The notes under the pieces are model-generated. The model saw only the letters and a list, made by a program, of their open reading frames with translations, made no database searches and had not been told where the DNA came from. A stretch of DNA of 64,000 nt from Syntrophus buswellii (GTDB lineage: Bacteria; Desulfobacterota; Syntrophia; Syntrophales; Syntrophaceae), in contig NZ_CP175563.1 in assembly GCF_046097065.1 (NCBI RefSeq), forward strand, positions 1,302,001 to 1,366,000. The letters run 5' to 3'. Positions within the stretch are counted from its first letter, which is position 1; each line of letters opens with the position of its first letter. Below, piece after piece: positions 7,498 through 18,735 of the stretch. The position numbers were made by a program, and so were the translations under genes.

Positions 7498-9288
7498 ATG
7501 AAAGATGAGGAAAAAGTGATCTGGCAGGATTCCGTGTCCGGCCATGAGCGTTCGTTTCTGCAGCCCATTTCCGTGGCGATCGCCTGCGTCGTTTTTATCG
7601 CCCTGTTCCTGTTCATGGGCATTATGGACATCCGGCGAAGCGACCGTTCACTCACCGGGCTCATGGAAAACCAGGGCCTGGCTACGATAAGCGTTGTGCG
7701 GAAGATGGCGGAGGACAACCTGAAAACCCTGATTCAGGCTGCCCAGCATGAAAATGCACCCACCTTTACCCCTCTCCGGGAAGAATCTTTCTCTCCGGAA
7801 AACTGGCTGACCTCCGCCCTGGCCGTCATCGGTCGGGATGTGGATGAAAAGTGGCAGACGGATCAAATCAGCAACGAATATCTTCATGCCATTGCCGAAC
7901 GGGAGAATCTCTGGCTGATTGCGGTCATCGACAAGGCGGGGAGCATCGTTTTTTCCGGCCAGTACGTCCAATCCCCTGTCAGCGGAAACGGCGAAAAGGA
8001 TCGGTTTCCTGCCGTATCCAGCGGCGCCAATCTGATCTCTTCCCTTCAGCAGCAGAACATCAATTTTGTGGCCCTTCGGCGGGCGGATGACAGCGGCACG
8101 GTGGTGATCGCCCTGAAGAGGGACGCTATCCGCTACTGGGCACTGAGGGTTTCTGTTGAGAAGGCCATGGAAAAGCTTGGCGAGGGGCGTGAACTTCTCT
8201 ATCTCGTGATCAGGGATCACGATGGAAAACTGCTTGGCCAGGCGGGAAAGCTTCCCGGTCCCTGGAAGAATCTGGACTCCGCCTTCCACAGCGTCTCCTC
8301 AGGCCGGAAAAGCATGGAAACGCGGAAGATGACCTTTGGAAAGCAGCCCATTCTCGATATTACCGCGCCCTTTCAGCTCAGCGACCGGGTGGGCGGCGTC
8401 GCCCGCATCGGCCTGAAAAGGGAAAGCGCCGAAAAAATCCTGTCTGAAAACCGCCGAAGCATGTTTCTTTCCCTGTTCTTTACGCTTGTCGTTGCGATCC
8501 TCGCCATGTGGCTGCTCTATCAGAACCAGAACCGCCACCTGGCCGGGATTATCGAAATGGAGCGGCGCCTGGAAAAGGCGGAGCGGCTGTCCTCCCTCGG
8601 CCAGCTGGCTGCCGGGGTGGCCCATGAAATCCGCAATCCCCTCAACGCCATCAGCATGGCCAGCCAGCGGCTCAAACGGGAATTCATGCCGGCGGATCCG
8701 GAGAAAGCGGCTGAGTTCCAGAATATGGCCGGCGTCATCCGGGATGAAATTCGGCGCTTGAACGGGATTATCGAAGAGTTTCTCACCTTTTCCAAGAGCC
8801 GCCGGCTGGAAATGCGCGATTACTCCATTACCGAAATCCTCCGGAAGATGACGGACCTGATCCGGGAGGAGGCCGCCTTCCGGGGAATTGTTCTGAAAAC
8901 GGATTGGAGCGACGACCCTGAAATCATTCCCATGGATGTGGACAAGCTCCAGCAGGCGCTGTTCAACCTCGTGAAGAACGCCATGGAGTCGATCTCCGGA
9001 GAAGGCTCTATCGAGATTTCCCTCCATGCCGATGGCCGCAATTCCCGGATTATCCGCATCTCCGATACGGGCTGCGGAATGACGGCGGAAGAGGTGGAAA
9101 AAATCTTCAACCCGGAATATACGACCAAGCAGAAGGGGCTGGGGCTCGGCCTGTCTCTTGCGCACGAGATCATCCGCGGACATGGCGGGGAGATTCGTGT
9201 CCTGAGCCGGGAAAAGGAAGGGACGACCTTTGAAGTGATTCTCCCGTCGGAAAGAACGACGGAGAATCCATCAAATGCCAGGACATAG
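7498..9288 (+). CDS. Membrane sensor histidine kinase (NtrB/ZraS type)
   Basis: A 596-residue kinase. Membrane segment 1 (about 24-43) and segment 2 (about 321-341) enclose a periplasmic sensor domain of about 275 residues. The cytoplasmic part has the H-box LAAGVAHEIRNPLNA with phosphorylated His376, an N-box (LFNLVKNAMESI), G1 (ISDTGCGM) and G2 (GLGLGLSLAHEII). These are the features of HisKA/HATPase kinases that partner sigma54 activators. The response regulator gene starts 20 bases downstream, so they form an operon and presumably a cognate pair. The periplasmic domain resembles the double-PAS-like sensing folds of ZraS relatives, but the signal cannot be read from sequence. Confidence 0.9.
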   Translation: MKDEEKVIWQDSVSGHERSFLQPISVAIACVVFIALFLFMGIMDIRRSDRSLTGLMENQGLATISVVRKMAEDNLKTLIQAAQHENAPTFTPLREESFSPENWLTSALAVIGRDVDEKWQTDQISNEYLHAIAERENLWLIAVIDKAGSIVFSGQYVQSPVSGNGEKDRFPAVSSGANLISSLQQQNINFVALRRADDSGTVVIALKRDAIRYWALRVSVEKAMEKLGEGRELLYLVIRDHDGKLLGQAGKLPGPWKNLDSAFHSVSSGRKSMETRKMTFGKQPILDITAPFQLSDRVGGVARIGLKRESAEKILSENRRSMFLSLFFTLVVAILAMWLLYQNQNRHLAGIIEMERRLEKAERLSSLGQLAAGVAHEIRNPLNAISMASQRLKREFMPADPEKAAEFQNMAGVIRDEIRRLNGIIEEFLTFSKSRRLEMRDYSITEILRKMTDLIREEAAFRGIVLKTDWSDDPEIIPMDVDKLQQALFNLVKNAMESISGEGSIEISLHADGRNSRIIRISDTGCGMTAEEVEKIFNPEYTTKQKGLGLGLSLAHEIIRGHGGEIRVLSREKEGTTFEVILPSERTTENPSNART

Positions 9289-9308
9289 AACGGGCGGTAT
9301 CGATTGCC

Positions 9309-10682
9309 ATGAAGAGTCTGAATATCCTCGTCGTCGAGGACGGCCAGTCACAGCGGGAAATGCTCCGTGATTTCCTGCGCAAAGAAGGCCACACCGTTGA
9401 GGAAGCGGGCAGCGGAGAAGAAGCGCTGCAATCCATGACAACGGGGGCCTTTGACCTGGTCCTGCTGGATTATAAGATGCCCGGCATGGACGGGATGCAG
9501 GTCCTCCAGGAAGTCAAGCGGCTCAACCCGGAAACGGATGTGGTGATCATCACCGCCTACGGGACGATTGAAACGGCCGTGGACGCCATGAAGGCCGGCG
9601 CGGTGGACTACATCACCAAGCCCCTCGAATTTGATGAACTGCTGCTTCTTCTCGACCGGGTGGCGGAGCGGAGGACCCTGCTGCGGGAGAACGAGATCCT
9701 CCGCAGGCAGCTCAAGGAACAGGGAGTCACGACCGACTCGATCATTTACGGAAGCCAGAAAATGGCGGCCCTCACCAGCATGGCCGCCCGGGTCGCCTCG
9801 AGCCGTGCCACGATCCTTCTTCAGGGTGAGAGCGGCACAGGGAAGGAGCTGCTGGCCCGCCTGGTCCACCAGCTCAGTCCGCGGTCGTCAAAGCCCATCG
9901 TGACGGTCAACTGCGGCGCCCTTCCTGAAAGCCTCATTGAAAGCGAACTCTTCGGCCACGAAAAAGGGGCCTTCACCGGGGCGTCGGCCCGGCGGATCGG
10001 GAGGTTCGAAGAGGCGGACGGCGGCACCCTGTTCCTCGATGAAATCGGGGAATTGACGATGCCCGTTCAGGTCAAGCTTCTGCGCTTCCTCCAGGAGAGG
10101 GAATTCCAGCGCGTCGGGGGAAACACGAACATCCGCGCCGATGTCCGGATCATCAGCGCCACGAACCGCGATCTGGAGGGGATGGTCAAGGAGGGAACAT
10201 TCCGTGAGGACCTTTTTTATCGGCTCAATGTGGTGGTCATGTCCATTCCGCCCCTCAGAGAGCGCCGGGAGGACATTCCCGCCCTCATCGATCACTTCCT
10301 GAAGCGCTTTGTCGCGGAAAACGGCAAGGACATCGTGGGCATCAGCAGCGAGGCCAGGGACCTTCTCATGAAATACGACTATCCCGGAAACGTCCGGGAG
10401 CTGGAAAACATCATCGAGCGGGCCGTGGTCATCGCCAGGAATGAAGTCCTTTCCCTGGAGGACCTGCCTTTCCGGGAAGAGGCGATGGCCGCCTCGTCCG
10501 GCGGAGGCATGCCGGAAGAGGGGGACGGCAGGCTCCGCAGCGCCATGGAACAGCTTGAAAGGCAGATGATCAAGGAGGCCATGGAGAAAACGGGCGACCA
10601 CCAGACCAGGGCCGCGGAGATGCTGGGGCTGAGCGAACGGATGCTCCGCTATAAGCTGAAGAAGTACGGATTGAAATCCTGA
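9309..10682 (+). CDS. Sigma54-dependent response regulator (NtrC/ZraR type)
   Basis: A 457-residue regulator with three domains. A receiver domain (1-120, phospho-acceptor Asp54 in LVLLDYKMPG) comes first. An AAA+ sigma54-interaction domain (about 140-370) follows, with Walker A GESGTGKE, the sigma54-contacting loop GAFTGA at 220-225, Walker B GTLFLDEIGEL and the arginine-finger region EREFQRVGG. Last is a Fis-type helix-turn-helix at the C-terminus (HQTRAAEMLGLSERMLRYKLKKYG). Intact GAFTGA means it should activate RpoN promoters when phosphorylated by the adjacent kinase. A candidate RpoN promoter lies 2.4 kb upstream at 6937-6951, making the predicted RNA there a possible target. Confidence 0.93.
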   Translation: MKSLNILVVEDGQSQREMLRDFLRKEGHTVEEAGSGEEALQSMTTGAFDLVLLDYKMPGMDGMQVLQEVKRLNPETDVVIITAYGTIETAVDAMKAGAVDYITKPLEFDELLLLLDRVAERRTLLRENEILRRQLKEQGVTTDSIIYGSQKMAALTSMAARVASSRATILLQGESGTGKELLARLVHQLSPRSSKPIVTVNCGALPESLIESELFGHEKGAFTGASARRIGRFEEADGGTLFLDEIGELTMPVQVKLLRFLQEREFQRVGGNTNIRADVRIISATNRDLEGMVKEGTFREDLFYRLNVVVMSIPPLRERREDIPALIDHFLKRFVAENGKDIVGISSEARDLLMKYDYPGNVRELENIIERAVVIARNEVLSLEDLPFREEAMAASSGGGMPEEGDGRLRSAMEQLERQMIKEAMEKTGDHQTRAAEMLGLSERMLRYKLKKYGLKS

Positions 10683-10700
10683 ACGGGCTCCCTTGCCCGG

Positions 10701-10725
10701 ACCCGCAACAAAAGGCGGGTTTTTT
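10701..10725 (+). terminator. Intrinsic terminator of the two-component operon
   Basis: ACCCGC-aacaaaag-GCGGGT (10701-10720) runs directly into TTTTTT. It starts 19 bases after the regulator's stop codon. Confidence 0.85.
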
Positions 10726-10805
10726 ATGAGAAACTTCCAGGCGGCAGTCCTTTCCGCCTTTGGAAATAACCGACGGCTTCCGGTACGATCCATAAAGGCC
10801 TGCCT

Positions 10806-12275
10806 ATGGACCAAAGGCGCGAAGAAAGGGAAATGCCGCTCCTCACCCTTCGGGAGGTAACACTCCGGAGAAGGGACGTTCTGCTTCTGCCCGGTACATG
10901 CTGGGAAATCCGCACGGGCCAGAACTGGGCGATCCTCGGGGCGAACGGATCGGGGAAATCCGTTCTGGCGCGGGCGATCAAGGGAGATGTGCCGATCGTA
11001 CGGGGGGAGCTGATCCGCCATGCACCGGAGGTGGCCGGGGAGAGGATCGGCTACCTGTCCTTTGAACTTCAGGAGGAAATCCTGCTGCGTGAAGCCCGGT
11101 TGGAGGATTTCCAGGCATTCAGCGGGAAGGCCTGTGGCCTGACCGCCGGAGAGGTGCTGGGAATCGGGGACATGGATGGGGCCTCTGTGGAACCCTTCGA
11201 CGACCTCCTGGGTGTCCGCTGCCTGCTGGGCCGGAGCATCCGGGTTCTCTCCAACGGGGAGATCCGAAAAGTCCTGATCACCCGGGCCCTGCGTTCTCAT
11301 CCGAAACTTCTGATCCTGGACGAGCCGTTTGCAGGTCTTGATGCGGCAAGCCGGGAATCCCTGGGCCGGGCGATCTCCGCGCTCATGTCAACGGGGACGC
11401 AGATCCTGCTGATCACACAGCGCCCGGAAGAAATTATCCCCGGCATATCCCACGTCCTGGTGATCCGGGACGGCCGTGTCGCCGGAGCGGGAAAGCGTGA
11501 AGAACTCGGTACGACGGAGAAGTTGAAGCTCTTTTCCGAAAGAGGAATCTCTCCGAGGTCCCTGCCCCGGCCGATCCCGACAGCGGCCCGCAAGGCGGAA
11601 CCGGCTGCGGACATCCTGGTTGAGATGAGGAACGTTCATGTCGCTTTCGGCGAAGTTGTCGTCCTGGACCGGCTGAACTGGAGCGTCCGGCGTGGAGAGA
11701 ACTGGGCCGTCGTCGGACCCAACGGCTCTGGAAAAACAACCCTGCTGGCCCTGATCACCGGGGATAACCTCCAGGTTTATGCCAACGAGGTCAGGCTCTT
11801 CGGCCACAAAAGAGGGGGCGGCGAGAGCATCTGGGAGATACGGCGGAGGATCGGCCTGGTTTCACCCGAGCTGCAGCTCCGCTACCGCAAACCCGTTGAT
11901 GTCCGGAAGGTGCTCCTCTCCGGGCTTTTTGACTCCATCGGCCTGTACCGCAAGGTGGACGCGGAGCAGAAAGCCCTGGCCGACTCCTGGCTTGCCTGCA
12001 TCGGCATGGAAGACCGGGCCGACAAGCCCTTCAACCAGCTCTCCTACGGGGAGAAGCGCCTGGTCCTTGTCGCACGGGCCATGATCAAATCCCCGGAGTT
12101 GCTCATCCTGGACGAACCCTGCCAGGGGCTGGATCCATCGAATCGGGACATGGTCCTGGCGCTGATGGAAGAGATCGGCCGACGGCACGTGACGGCAATG
12201 ATCTATGTCACGCACCATGAAACGGAGATGATCCCCTGCATCCAGCATGTCCTCGATCTTGGTGGAAAGCGTTGA
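10806..12275 (+). CDS. ModF-like protein with two ABC ATPase domains
   Basis: A 489-residue protein made of two fused ATP-binding cassettes and no membrane segment. Domain 1 has Walker A GANGSGKS, signature LSNGEIRK and Walker B LLILDEPFAGLD; domain 2 has Walker A GPNGSGKTT, signature LSYGEKR and Walker B LLILDEPCQGLD. Both signatures deviate from LSGGQ in the way seen in ModF/PhrA proteins, which are associated with molybdate metabolism or photorepair in E. coli but are poorly understood. An in-frame ATG ten codons in (MPLLTLRE) is a possible alternative start. It stands alone between the two-component operon's terminator and the aspS promoter. Confidence 0.75.
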   Translation: MDQRREEREMPLLTLREVTLRRRDVLLLPGTCWEIRTGQNWAILGANGSGKSVLARAIKGDVPIVRGELIRHAPEVAGERIGYLSFELQEEILLREARLEDFQAFSGKACGLTAGEVLGIGDMDGASVEPFDDLLGVRCLLGRSIRVLSNGEIRKVLITRALRSHPKLLILDEPFAGLDAASRESLGRAISALMSTGTQILLITQRPEEIIPGISHVLVIRDGRVAGAGKREELGTTEKLKLFSERGISPRSLPRPIPTAARKAEPAADILVEMRNVHVAFGEVVVLDRLNWSVRRGENWAVVGPNGSGKTTLLALITGDNLQVYANEVRLFGHKRGGGESIWEIRRRIGLVSPELQLRYRKPVDVRKVLLSGLFDSIGLYRKVDAEQKALADSWLACIGMEDRADKPFNQLSYGEKRLVLVARAMIKSPELLILDEPCQGLDPSNRDMVLALMEEIGRRHVTAMIYVTHHETEMIPCIQHVLDLGGKR

Positions 12276-12331
12276 ACGGGTGGCGCGAAGGGGAAAAGGG
12301 GCGATCGCGACCGGCCTTCCTCGCTAAAATG

Positions 12332-12360
12332 TTGAAACATCGGATCAGTTTTGATATCCT
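12332..12360 (+). promoter_or_regulatory. Sigma70-type promoter of the aspS-gatC operon
   Basis: TTGAAA (12332-12337), 17-base spacer, TATCCT (12355-12360), about 58 bases before the aspS start. Five of six and four of six consensus matches with ideal spacing. Confidence 0.5.
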
Positions 12361-12418
12361 TCACGGTACACATTCGTGCTTCCGTACCTTAATCGTTGAA
12401 TAAGAAAGGACTTTTCTC

Positions 12419-14536
<2,118 letters not shown>

Positions 14537-14550
14537 GGGGAGACATTTGA

Positions 14551-15750
14551 ATGGATTCAATATTTTTCTATCGCAGTCCTGAAAACAGCCTTTCCGGGGG
14601 CGGTCCGTTACAGGGGGTGAACATTGCGATTCAGCCGAACATTTCCGTGGCATCCTGGCCGACAGACGCAGGTTCAAAGGCCCTTGCCAATTTTACGGCG
14701 CTGGAGGACGCAACCCTTGTGCAGCGGCTCCGTCAGGCCGGGGCCTCGTTGTGCGGGTCAACGCGCATGAGCGAATTCGGCTTCGGCCTGGAGGGAAGCA
14801 GGGCCGGCGAGGCAATTTCCCGTAGGGAAGCCGATGCCGAGCTTGTGTTAGACCTGACGGGAGAGAGCCGCCTGGCCGCTTCGCGCGCAGCCTGCTGCGG
14901 TTTCAAACCGAGCTACGGCCTGGTGTCCCGCTTCGGTGTGGTCGGTTTGATCCCGTCCATGGAATGCTGCGGGCTCCTTTCCGGAAGCCTGGAGACTCTT
15001 CGGGAGATTCTCAAGGCCGTGGCCGGACCGGACGACAGGGATTTTTCCCTTCCCGGAGAGGAGATCCCGGATTTTTCCCCCCGGCCGGTGGACCCGCAGA
15101 CGACGACCGTCGGCGTTCTTGCCGAAGCTCAGGGCGAATTGAACGGCGGGCATAAGGACGCCTTCAGCGCCTCCGTGGAAGATCTGAATCGGGCGGGCTT
15201 TGCCATACGGGAGATCTCCCTGCCGGAATTTCCCCTGTTTTCGCTTGTCCATAACATCGTCGGTTCCGTGGAAGCCTCTTCCTGTGCCGGGCGCTACGAC
15301 TCGGTCCGTTACGGTCAGCGCATCCCGGGGGCCAGAAACTGGAACGAGATGTATCTCCTCTCACGCGGCGCGGCCTTTGGACCGCTGGTGAAGAGCTATC
15401 TGTTTCAGGGCGCCTTTTTCCAGTTTGAGCGCTACGACGCCTATGAAAACGCCTGCCGCATCCGCGCCCGTCTGGTCAAGGAGATGGCTGGAATTCTGTC
15501 GCAGGTGGACTTCCTGGTCCTGCCGGCTGTGAGCGGCGCCTCATCCGGTGACCCGGCGTCGATAACCGACCTCTACGCCCGGTTTTCCCTGACGGCTTTC
15601 GCCAATGTAACCGGTCAGCCCGTGTTGTACCTTCCATCGGCCACGGGCGAAGATCAGCCGGGGGTTCAACTGGTTGCCCCGAGGCTCAGCGACGCGCGTC
15701 TCCTCGACCTGGGCGGGCATCTTCTGACCATGGGCAAGGGAGGTAACTAG
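14551..15750 (+). CDS. GatA-like amidase homologue lacking catalytic residues
   Basis: A 399-residue protein that aligns with the amidase-signature subunit GatA but is about 85 residues shorter. It begins at the PLQGVNIAI segment that in GatA follows 70-80 N-terminal residues. The catalytic Lys of GatA (KD in GIKDNI) is Gln28 here. The glycine/serine signature GGSSGGSAAA carrying the cis-Ser is absent, replaced by unrelated sequence (89-100). Only a weak echo of the nucleophile loop remains (TGES at 103-106 versus DTGGS). Structural parts are kept: CGFKPSYGLVSRFG, AGASLCGSTRMSEFGFG, SSCAGRYDSVRYG, FLVLPAVSG. The frame is intact and the gene is tightly packed between aspS-gatC and gatB, so it looks maintained rather than decaying. 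Probable role is structural; glutamine hydrolysis is unlikely. Confidence 0.8.
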   Translation: MDSIFFYRSPENSLSGGGPLQGVNIAIQPNISVASWPTDAGSKALANFTALEDATLVQRLRQAGASLCGSTRMSEFGFGLEGSRAGEAISRREADAELVLDLTGESRLAASRAACCGFKPSYGLVSRFGVVGLIPSMECCGLLSGSLETLREILKAVAGPDDRDFSLPGEEIPDFSPRPVDPQTTTVGVLAEAQGELNGGHKDAFSASVEDLNRAGFAIREISLPEFPLFSLVHNIVGSVEASSCAGRYDSVRYGQRIPGARNWNEMYLLSRGAAFGPLVKSYLFQGAFFQFERYDAYENACRIRARLVKEMAGILSQVDFLVLPAVSGASSGDPASITDLYARFSLTAFANVTGQPVLYLPSATGEDQPGVQLVAPRLSDARLLDLGGHLLTMGKGGN

Positions 15751-15752
15751 CA

Positions 15753-17189
15753 ATGGAATTTGAAGCGGTCATCGGATTGGAAATTCATGTTGAACTCAAT
15801 TGCGCAACGAAATTGTTCTGCGACTGCCCCAACCGCCCCGGCGACGAACCCAACACCAATATCTGCCCCACCTGCCTGTGGCTTCCCGGTGCCGTTCCCC
15901 GTCTGAGCCGTGAGGCCGTTGAAAAGGCTTCTCTTCTGTGCCTGGGGCTTGGGGCGGATCTTCAGCCCAGAAGCGCCTTTGACCAGAAGGTATACTACTA
16001 TCCGGATCTTCCCAAGGGCTACCAGCTCTCCCAGGCGCATCTTCCCCTTTCGCGCGGCGGAACCGTCACCATCACGGACGAAGAAGGCAAACCCAGCAAA
16101 CTTCGCATTCATCATATCCACATGGAGGAGGATGTCGCCAAGCTGGTCCATGAAATGGAAGGGCGGTCTCCCATCAGCCTGGTGGATTTCAACCGCGCCG
16201 GCGCGCCCCTGGTCGAGATCGTCACGGAACCGGACTTTCATACGCCCCATCAGGCGATGGAATTCCTCAAGGCGCTGCGCACACGGGTCCGTTATGTCGG
16301 GTCCTCCGAGTGCAGCATGGAAAACGGCACGATGCGCGTCGATGCGAACATTTCCATCCGTCCCCGGGGGACGGGCCAGATGAACACCAAGGTGGAAGTG
16401 AAAAATATGAATTCCATCCGCCACGTGGGCGATGCCATCGCCTACGAGATCAGCCGCCAGAGTGCGGCCGTGCAGGCGGGAGAGGCGGTGACCCTCCACA
16501 CCCGCCTCTGGGATCCGGAAAAGAAAGTCACCCTTGCGATGCGGGGGAAGTTTGAGGGCCCCTGCGTTCCGGACCCCACGGTGCCGGTCATTGAACTGTC
16601 AGGGGAATGGATCGAAGCGATGCGTTCGCGTCTTCCGGAAATGCCTGCCGAGCGGGCCGAGCGTTTTGTTGCGCAGTACGGCCTCACCGGAGAAGAGGCG
16701 ACCTTCATGAGTTCGGACCCGGAGGTTTCAAACTACTTCGACGCGTTGATCGATCAAGGAATCGCGCCGCGCACGGCCATGCACTGGCTGACTACGCAGC
16801 TGGCGCCCGCCGTCAGAGAGCGGTGTCAGGAGCTGGCCGGTACGCCGGTGACGCCGGCCCGCTTTGCCGCGCTGCTCAACATGCTCTCCAGGGATGAAAT
16901 CAACGCCAACGCCGCACGGGAGGTGCTTGTCCGCCTCTTCGACGGCGATGAAGCGCCGGAAGAAATCGTGGGGGCCCTTGGATTCCGGCAGGTATCCGAT
17001 CCAAACGCCTTGGACGCCATGATCGACGGGGTGCTGGAGGAACAGGCGGAGGCTGTTGCCGATTTCCGGCGCGGACAGGGCAAAGCCATGGGATTTCTCA
17101 TCGGCCGGGTGATGCAGGCCTCCGGCGGGAAGGCCAATCCGAAGATCATACGGGAGTTGCTTGCCAAAAAACTGGGTGCCGCCTCATAG
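15753..17189 (+). CDS. gatB: Divergent Asp/Glu-tRNA amidotransferase subunit B
   Basis: A 478-residue GatB homologue of normal length. Kept features: N-terminal FEAVIGLEIHVEL, zinc ligands CDC and CPTC, YYYPDLPKGYQLSQ, HMEED, VDFNRAGAPLVEIVTEPD, VEVKNMNSIRHV, and the C-terminal helical tail domain that binds tRNA (EINANAAREVLVRLF...GFLIGRVMQASGGKANPKIIRELL). Departures: the usual EEDAGK is EEDVAK, and the segment normally reading MRSKEEAxDYRYFPEPDLPP is MRGKFEGPCVPDPTVPVIEL, so the YRYFPEPD part is gone. GatB phosphorylates the tRNA-bound Asp or Glu and then amidates it. The start ATG lies 2 bases after the gatA-like stop, with GGGAGG upstream. Family is certain; whether it is a fully active tRNA amidase is not. 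Confidence 0.88.
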   Translation: MEFEAVIGLEIHVELNCATKLFCDCPNRPGDEPNTNICPTCLWLPGAVPRLSREAVEKASLLCLGLGADLQPRSAFDQKVYYYPDLPKGYQLSQAHLPLSRGGTVTITDEEGKPSKLRIHHIHMEEDVAKLVHEMEGRSPISLVDFNRAGAPLVEIVTEPDFHTPHQAMEFLKALRTRVRYVGSSECSMENGTMRVDANISIRPRGTGQMNTKVEVKNMNSIRHVGDAIAYEISRQSAAVQAGEAVTLHTRLWDPEKKVTLAMRGKFEGPCVPDPTVPVIELSGEWIEAMRSRLPEMPAERAERFVAQYGLTGEEATFMSSDPEVSNYFDALIDQGIAPRTAMHWLTTQLAPAVRERCQELAGTPVTPARFAALLNMLSRDEINANAAREVLVRLFDGDEAPEEIVGALGFRQVSDPNALDAMIDGVLEEQAEAVADFRRGQGKAMGFLIGRVMQASGGKANPKIIRELLAKKLGAAS

Positions 17190-17255
17190 GCGGCAGGTCC
17201 CCATCGTGACGGACCCTTCGGCCGCGGCGGAATATTCCGGCAAAGGAGCAGATCC

Positions 17256-18713
17256 ATGAGAAATCACCTCACGTTTTACGTGGCCGGCCGGTGGGTTGAG
17301 CCGAGCGGACACGGCACCTTCGACGTCGTCAACCCTGCAACAGAAGAGATTGCCGGCCGAATTCGTCTCGGGGAGAAAGAAGATGTCGATCGCGCCGTTT
17401 CTGCGGCCCGCAAGGCGTTTGTGAGCTATTCCCGTACGCCGCGGGAGGAGAGGCTGGCCCTGCTGGAGCGGATCGTTGACGGCATTCAGCAGCGTTATGA
17501 CGAATTATGCGAGGCCGTCAGCGAGGAGATGGGTGCGTTGAAATGGGTCTCACGGCAGGCGCACATCGCCGGGGCTCTACACCATGCCCGGATCGCCGTG
17601 GAGACGCTCAGGACCTTTGAATTCGACAGGCTGCGGGGCACCACCCTGGTGCGACTGACCCCGATCGGTGTCTGCGGCCTGATCACCCCGTGGAACTGGC
17701 CTGCCGTGACGGTTATGACAAAGGTGCTTCCGGCGCTTGCAACGGGCTGTTCCGTCATATTGAAGCCGTCGGAATATTCGCCCTTCTCCGCTCAGGTTAT
17801 CGCCGAGCTGCTGCACAATGCCGGGGTCCCCCCCGGCGTGTTCAACATGATTTACGGCGATGGTCCAACAGTCGGTACGGCTCTCTCCAGTCATCCCGGC
17901 ATCGATATGGTCTCCATCACCGGATCGACCCGGGCCGGCGTCGACGTGGCGCGCAACGCAGCCGACACCGTGAAACGGGTCCATCAGGAGCTCGGCGGCA
18001 AGAGCCCGAACATTCTCCTGCCGTCTGCGGATTTTCCCGGCGCCGTGGAGCGTGGTGTGAGGGGGCTGATGTTCAATGCCGGCCAGACCTGCTCGGCCCC
18101 GTCTCGCATGATCGTGCCGAATGACCGCATGGAAGAGGTGAAAGAGGCCGCCAGGGAGGCGGTGGAGAAGCTTCAGCCCGGCCCGCCGGACAGCAGGGCC
18201 TTCATGGGGCCGGTGGTCAATGGAAATCAGTATGAGCGGATCCAGGCGTACATCGAGAAAGGCATTGCCGAAGGGGCGACCGTCGTGGCGGGCGGGCCGG
18301 GACGGGTCAAAGGGTTCGACAGGGGTTATTATGTGAAGCCGACGGTTTTTGCCGACACATCACCGGACATGACCATCGTGCGCGAGGAGATCTTCGGGCC
18401 GGTGCTGGTCATCCAGGGGTACGACACGGTCGAGCAGGCCATTGAACTGGCCAGTGACACGGAGTACGGATTGGCCGCCTACATCCAGGGAGGGGATATG
18501 GATGAGCTGCGCGTCCTTGCCGACCGCATTCCCGCCGGACAGGTCACCCTCAACGGCTCGGGGCTGGACCTCATGGATCTGGCGGCGCCCTTCGGCGGTT
18601 TCAAGCGGTCGGGAAACGGCCGCGAATGCGGCGACTTCGGCTTCGAGGCGTTTCTCGAGCCCAAGGCCCTGATCGGCTTCCGTCGAGAAGGTGTAAGCGT
18701 CGGAAAGGCGTAA
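17256..18713 (+). CDS. NAD(P)-dependent aldehyde dehydrogenase
   Basis: A 485-residue member of the aldehyde dehydrogenase superfamily of full length. Catalytic residues are present: Asn147 (TPWNWP), Glu245 (QELGGKSPNI) and nucleophile Cys279 (NAGQTCSAPSRM). Cofactor-loop KPSEYSP and ITGSTRAG are present, as is the C-terminal GGFKRSGNGRECGDFGFEAFLEPKAL. It oxidises an aldehyde to the acid; the substrate cannot be read from sequence, though GNGRE near the C-terminus is common in betaine-aldehyde and broad-range enzymes. It starts 66 bases after gatB with AAAGGAG upstream and no obvious promoter or terminator between, so it is probably co-transcribed with the aspS-gatB genes, an unexpected neighbour. 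Confidence 0.9.
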   Translation: MRNHLTFYVAGRWVEPSGHGTFDVVNPATEEIAGRIRLGEKEDVDRAVSAARKAFVSYSRTPREERLALLERIVDGIQQRYDELCEAVSEEMGALKWVSRQAHIAGALHHARIAVETLRTFEFDRLRGTTLVRLTPIGVCGLITPWNWPAVTVMTKVLPALATGCSVILKPSEYSPFSAQVIAELLHNAGVPPGVFNMIYGDGPTVGTALSSHPGIDMVSITGSTRAGVDVARNAADTVKRVHQELGGKSPNILLPSADFPGAVERGVRGLMFNAGQTCSAPSRMIVPNDRMEEVKEAAREAVEKLQPGPPDSRAFMGPVVNGNQYERIQAYIEKGIAEGATVVAGGPGRVKGFDRGYYVKPTVFADTSPDMTIVREEIFGPVLVIQGYDTVEQAIELASDTEYGLAAYIQGGDMDELRVLADRIPAGQVTLNGSGLDLMDLAAPFGGFKRSGNGRECGDFGFEAFLEPKALIGFRREGVSVGKA

Positions 18714-18735
18714 ATTTTTATTGAGGAGGATAGTC

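Noticed and set aside
14551..15750. GatA-like gene as a decaying pseudogene
   Set aside because: The frame is intact for 399 codons, spacing to neighbours is tight, and structural motifs are conserved; loss is focused on catalytic residues.
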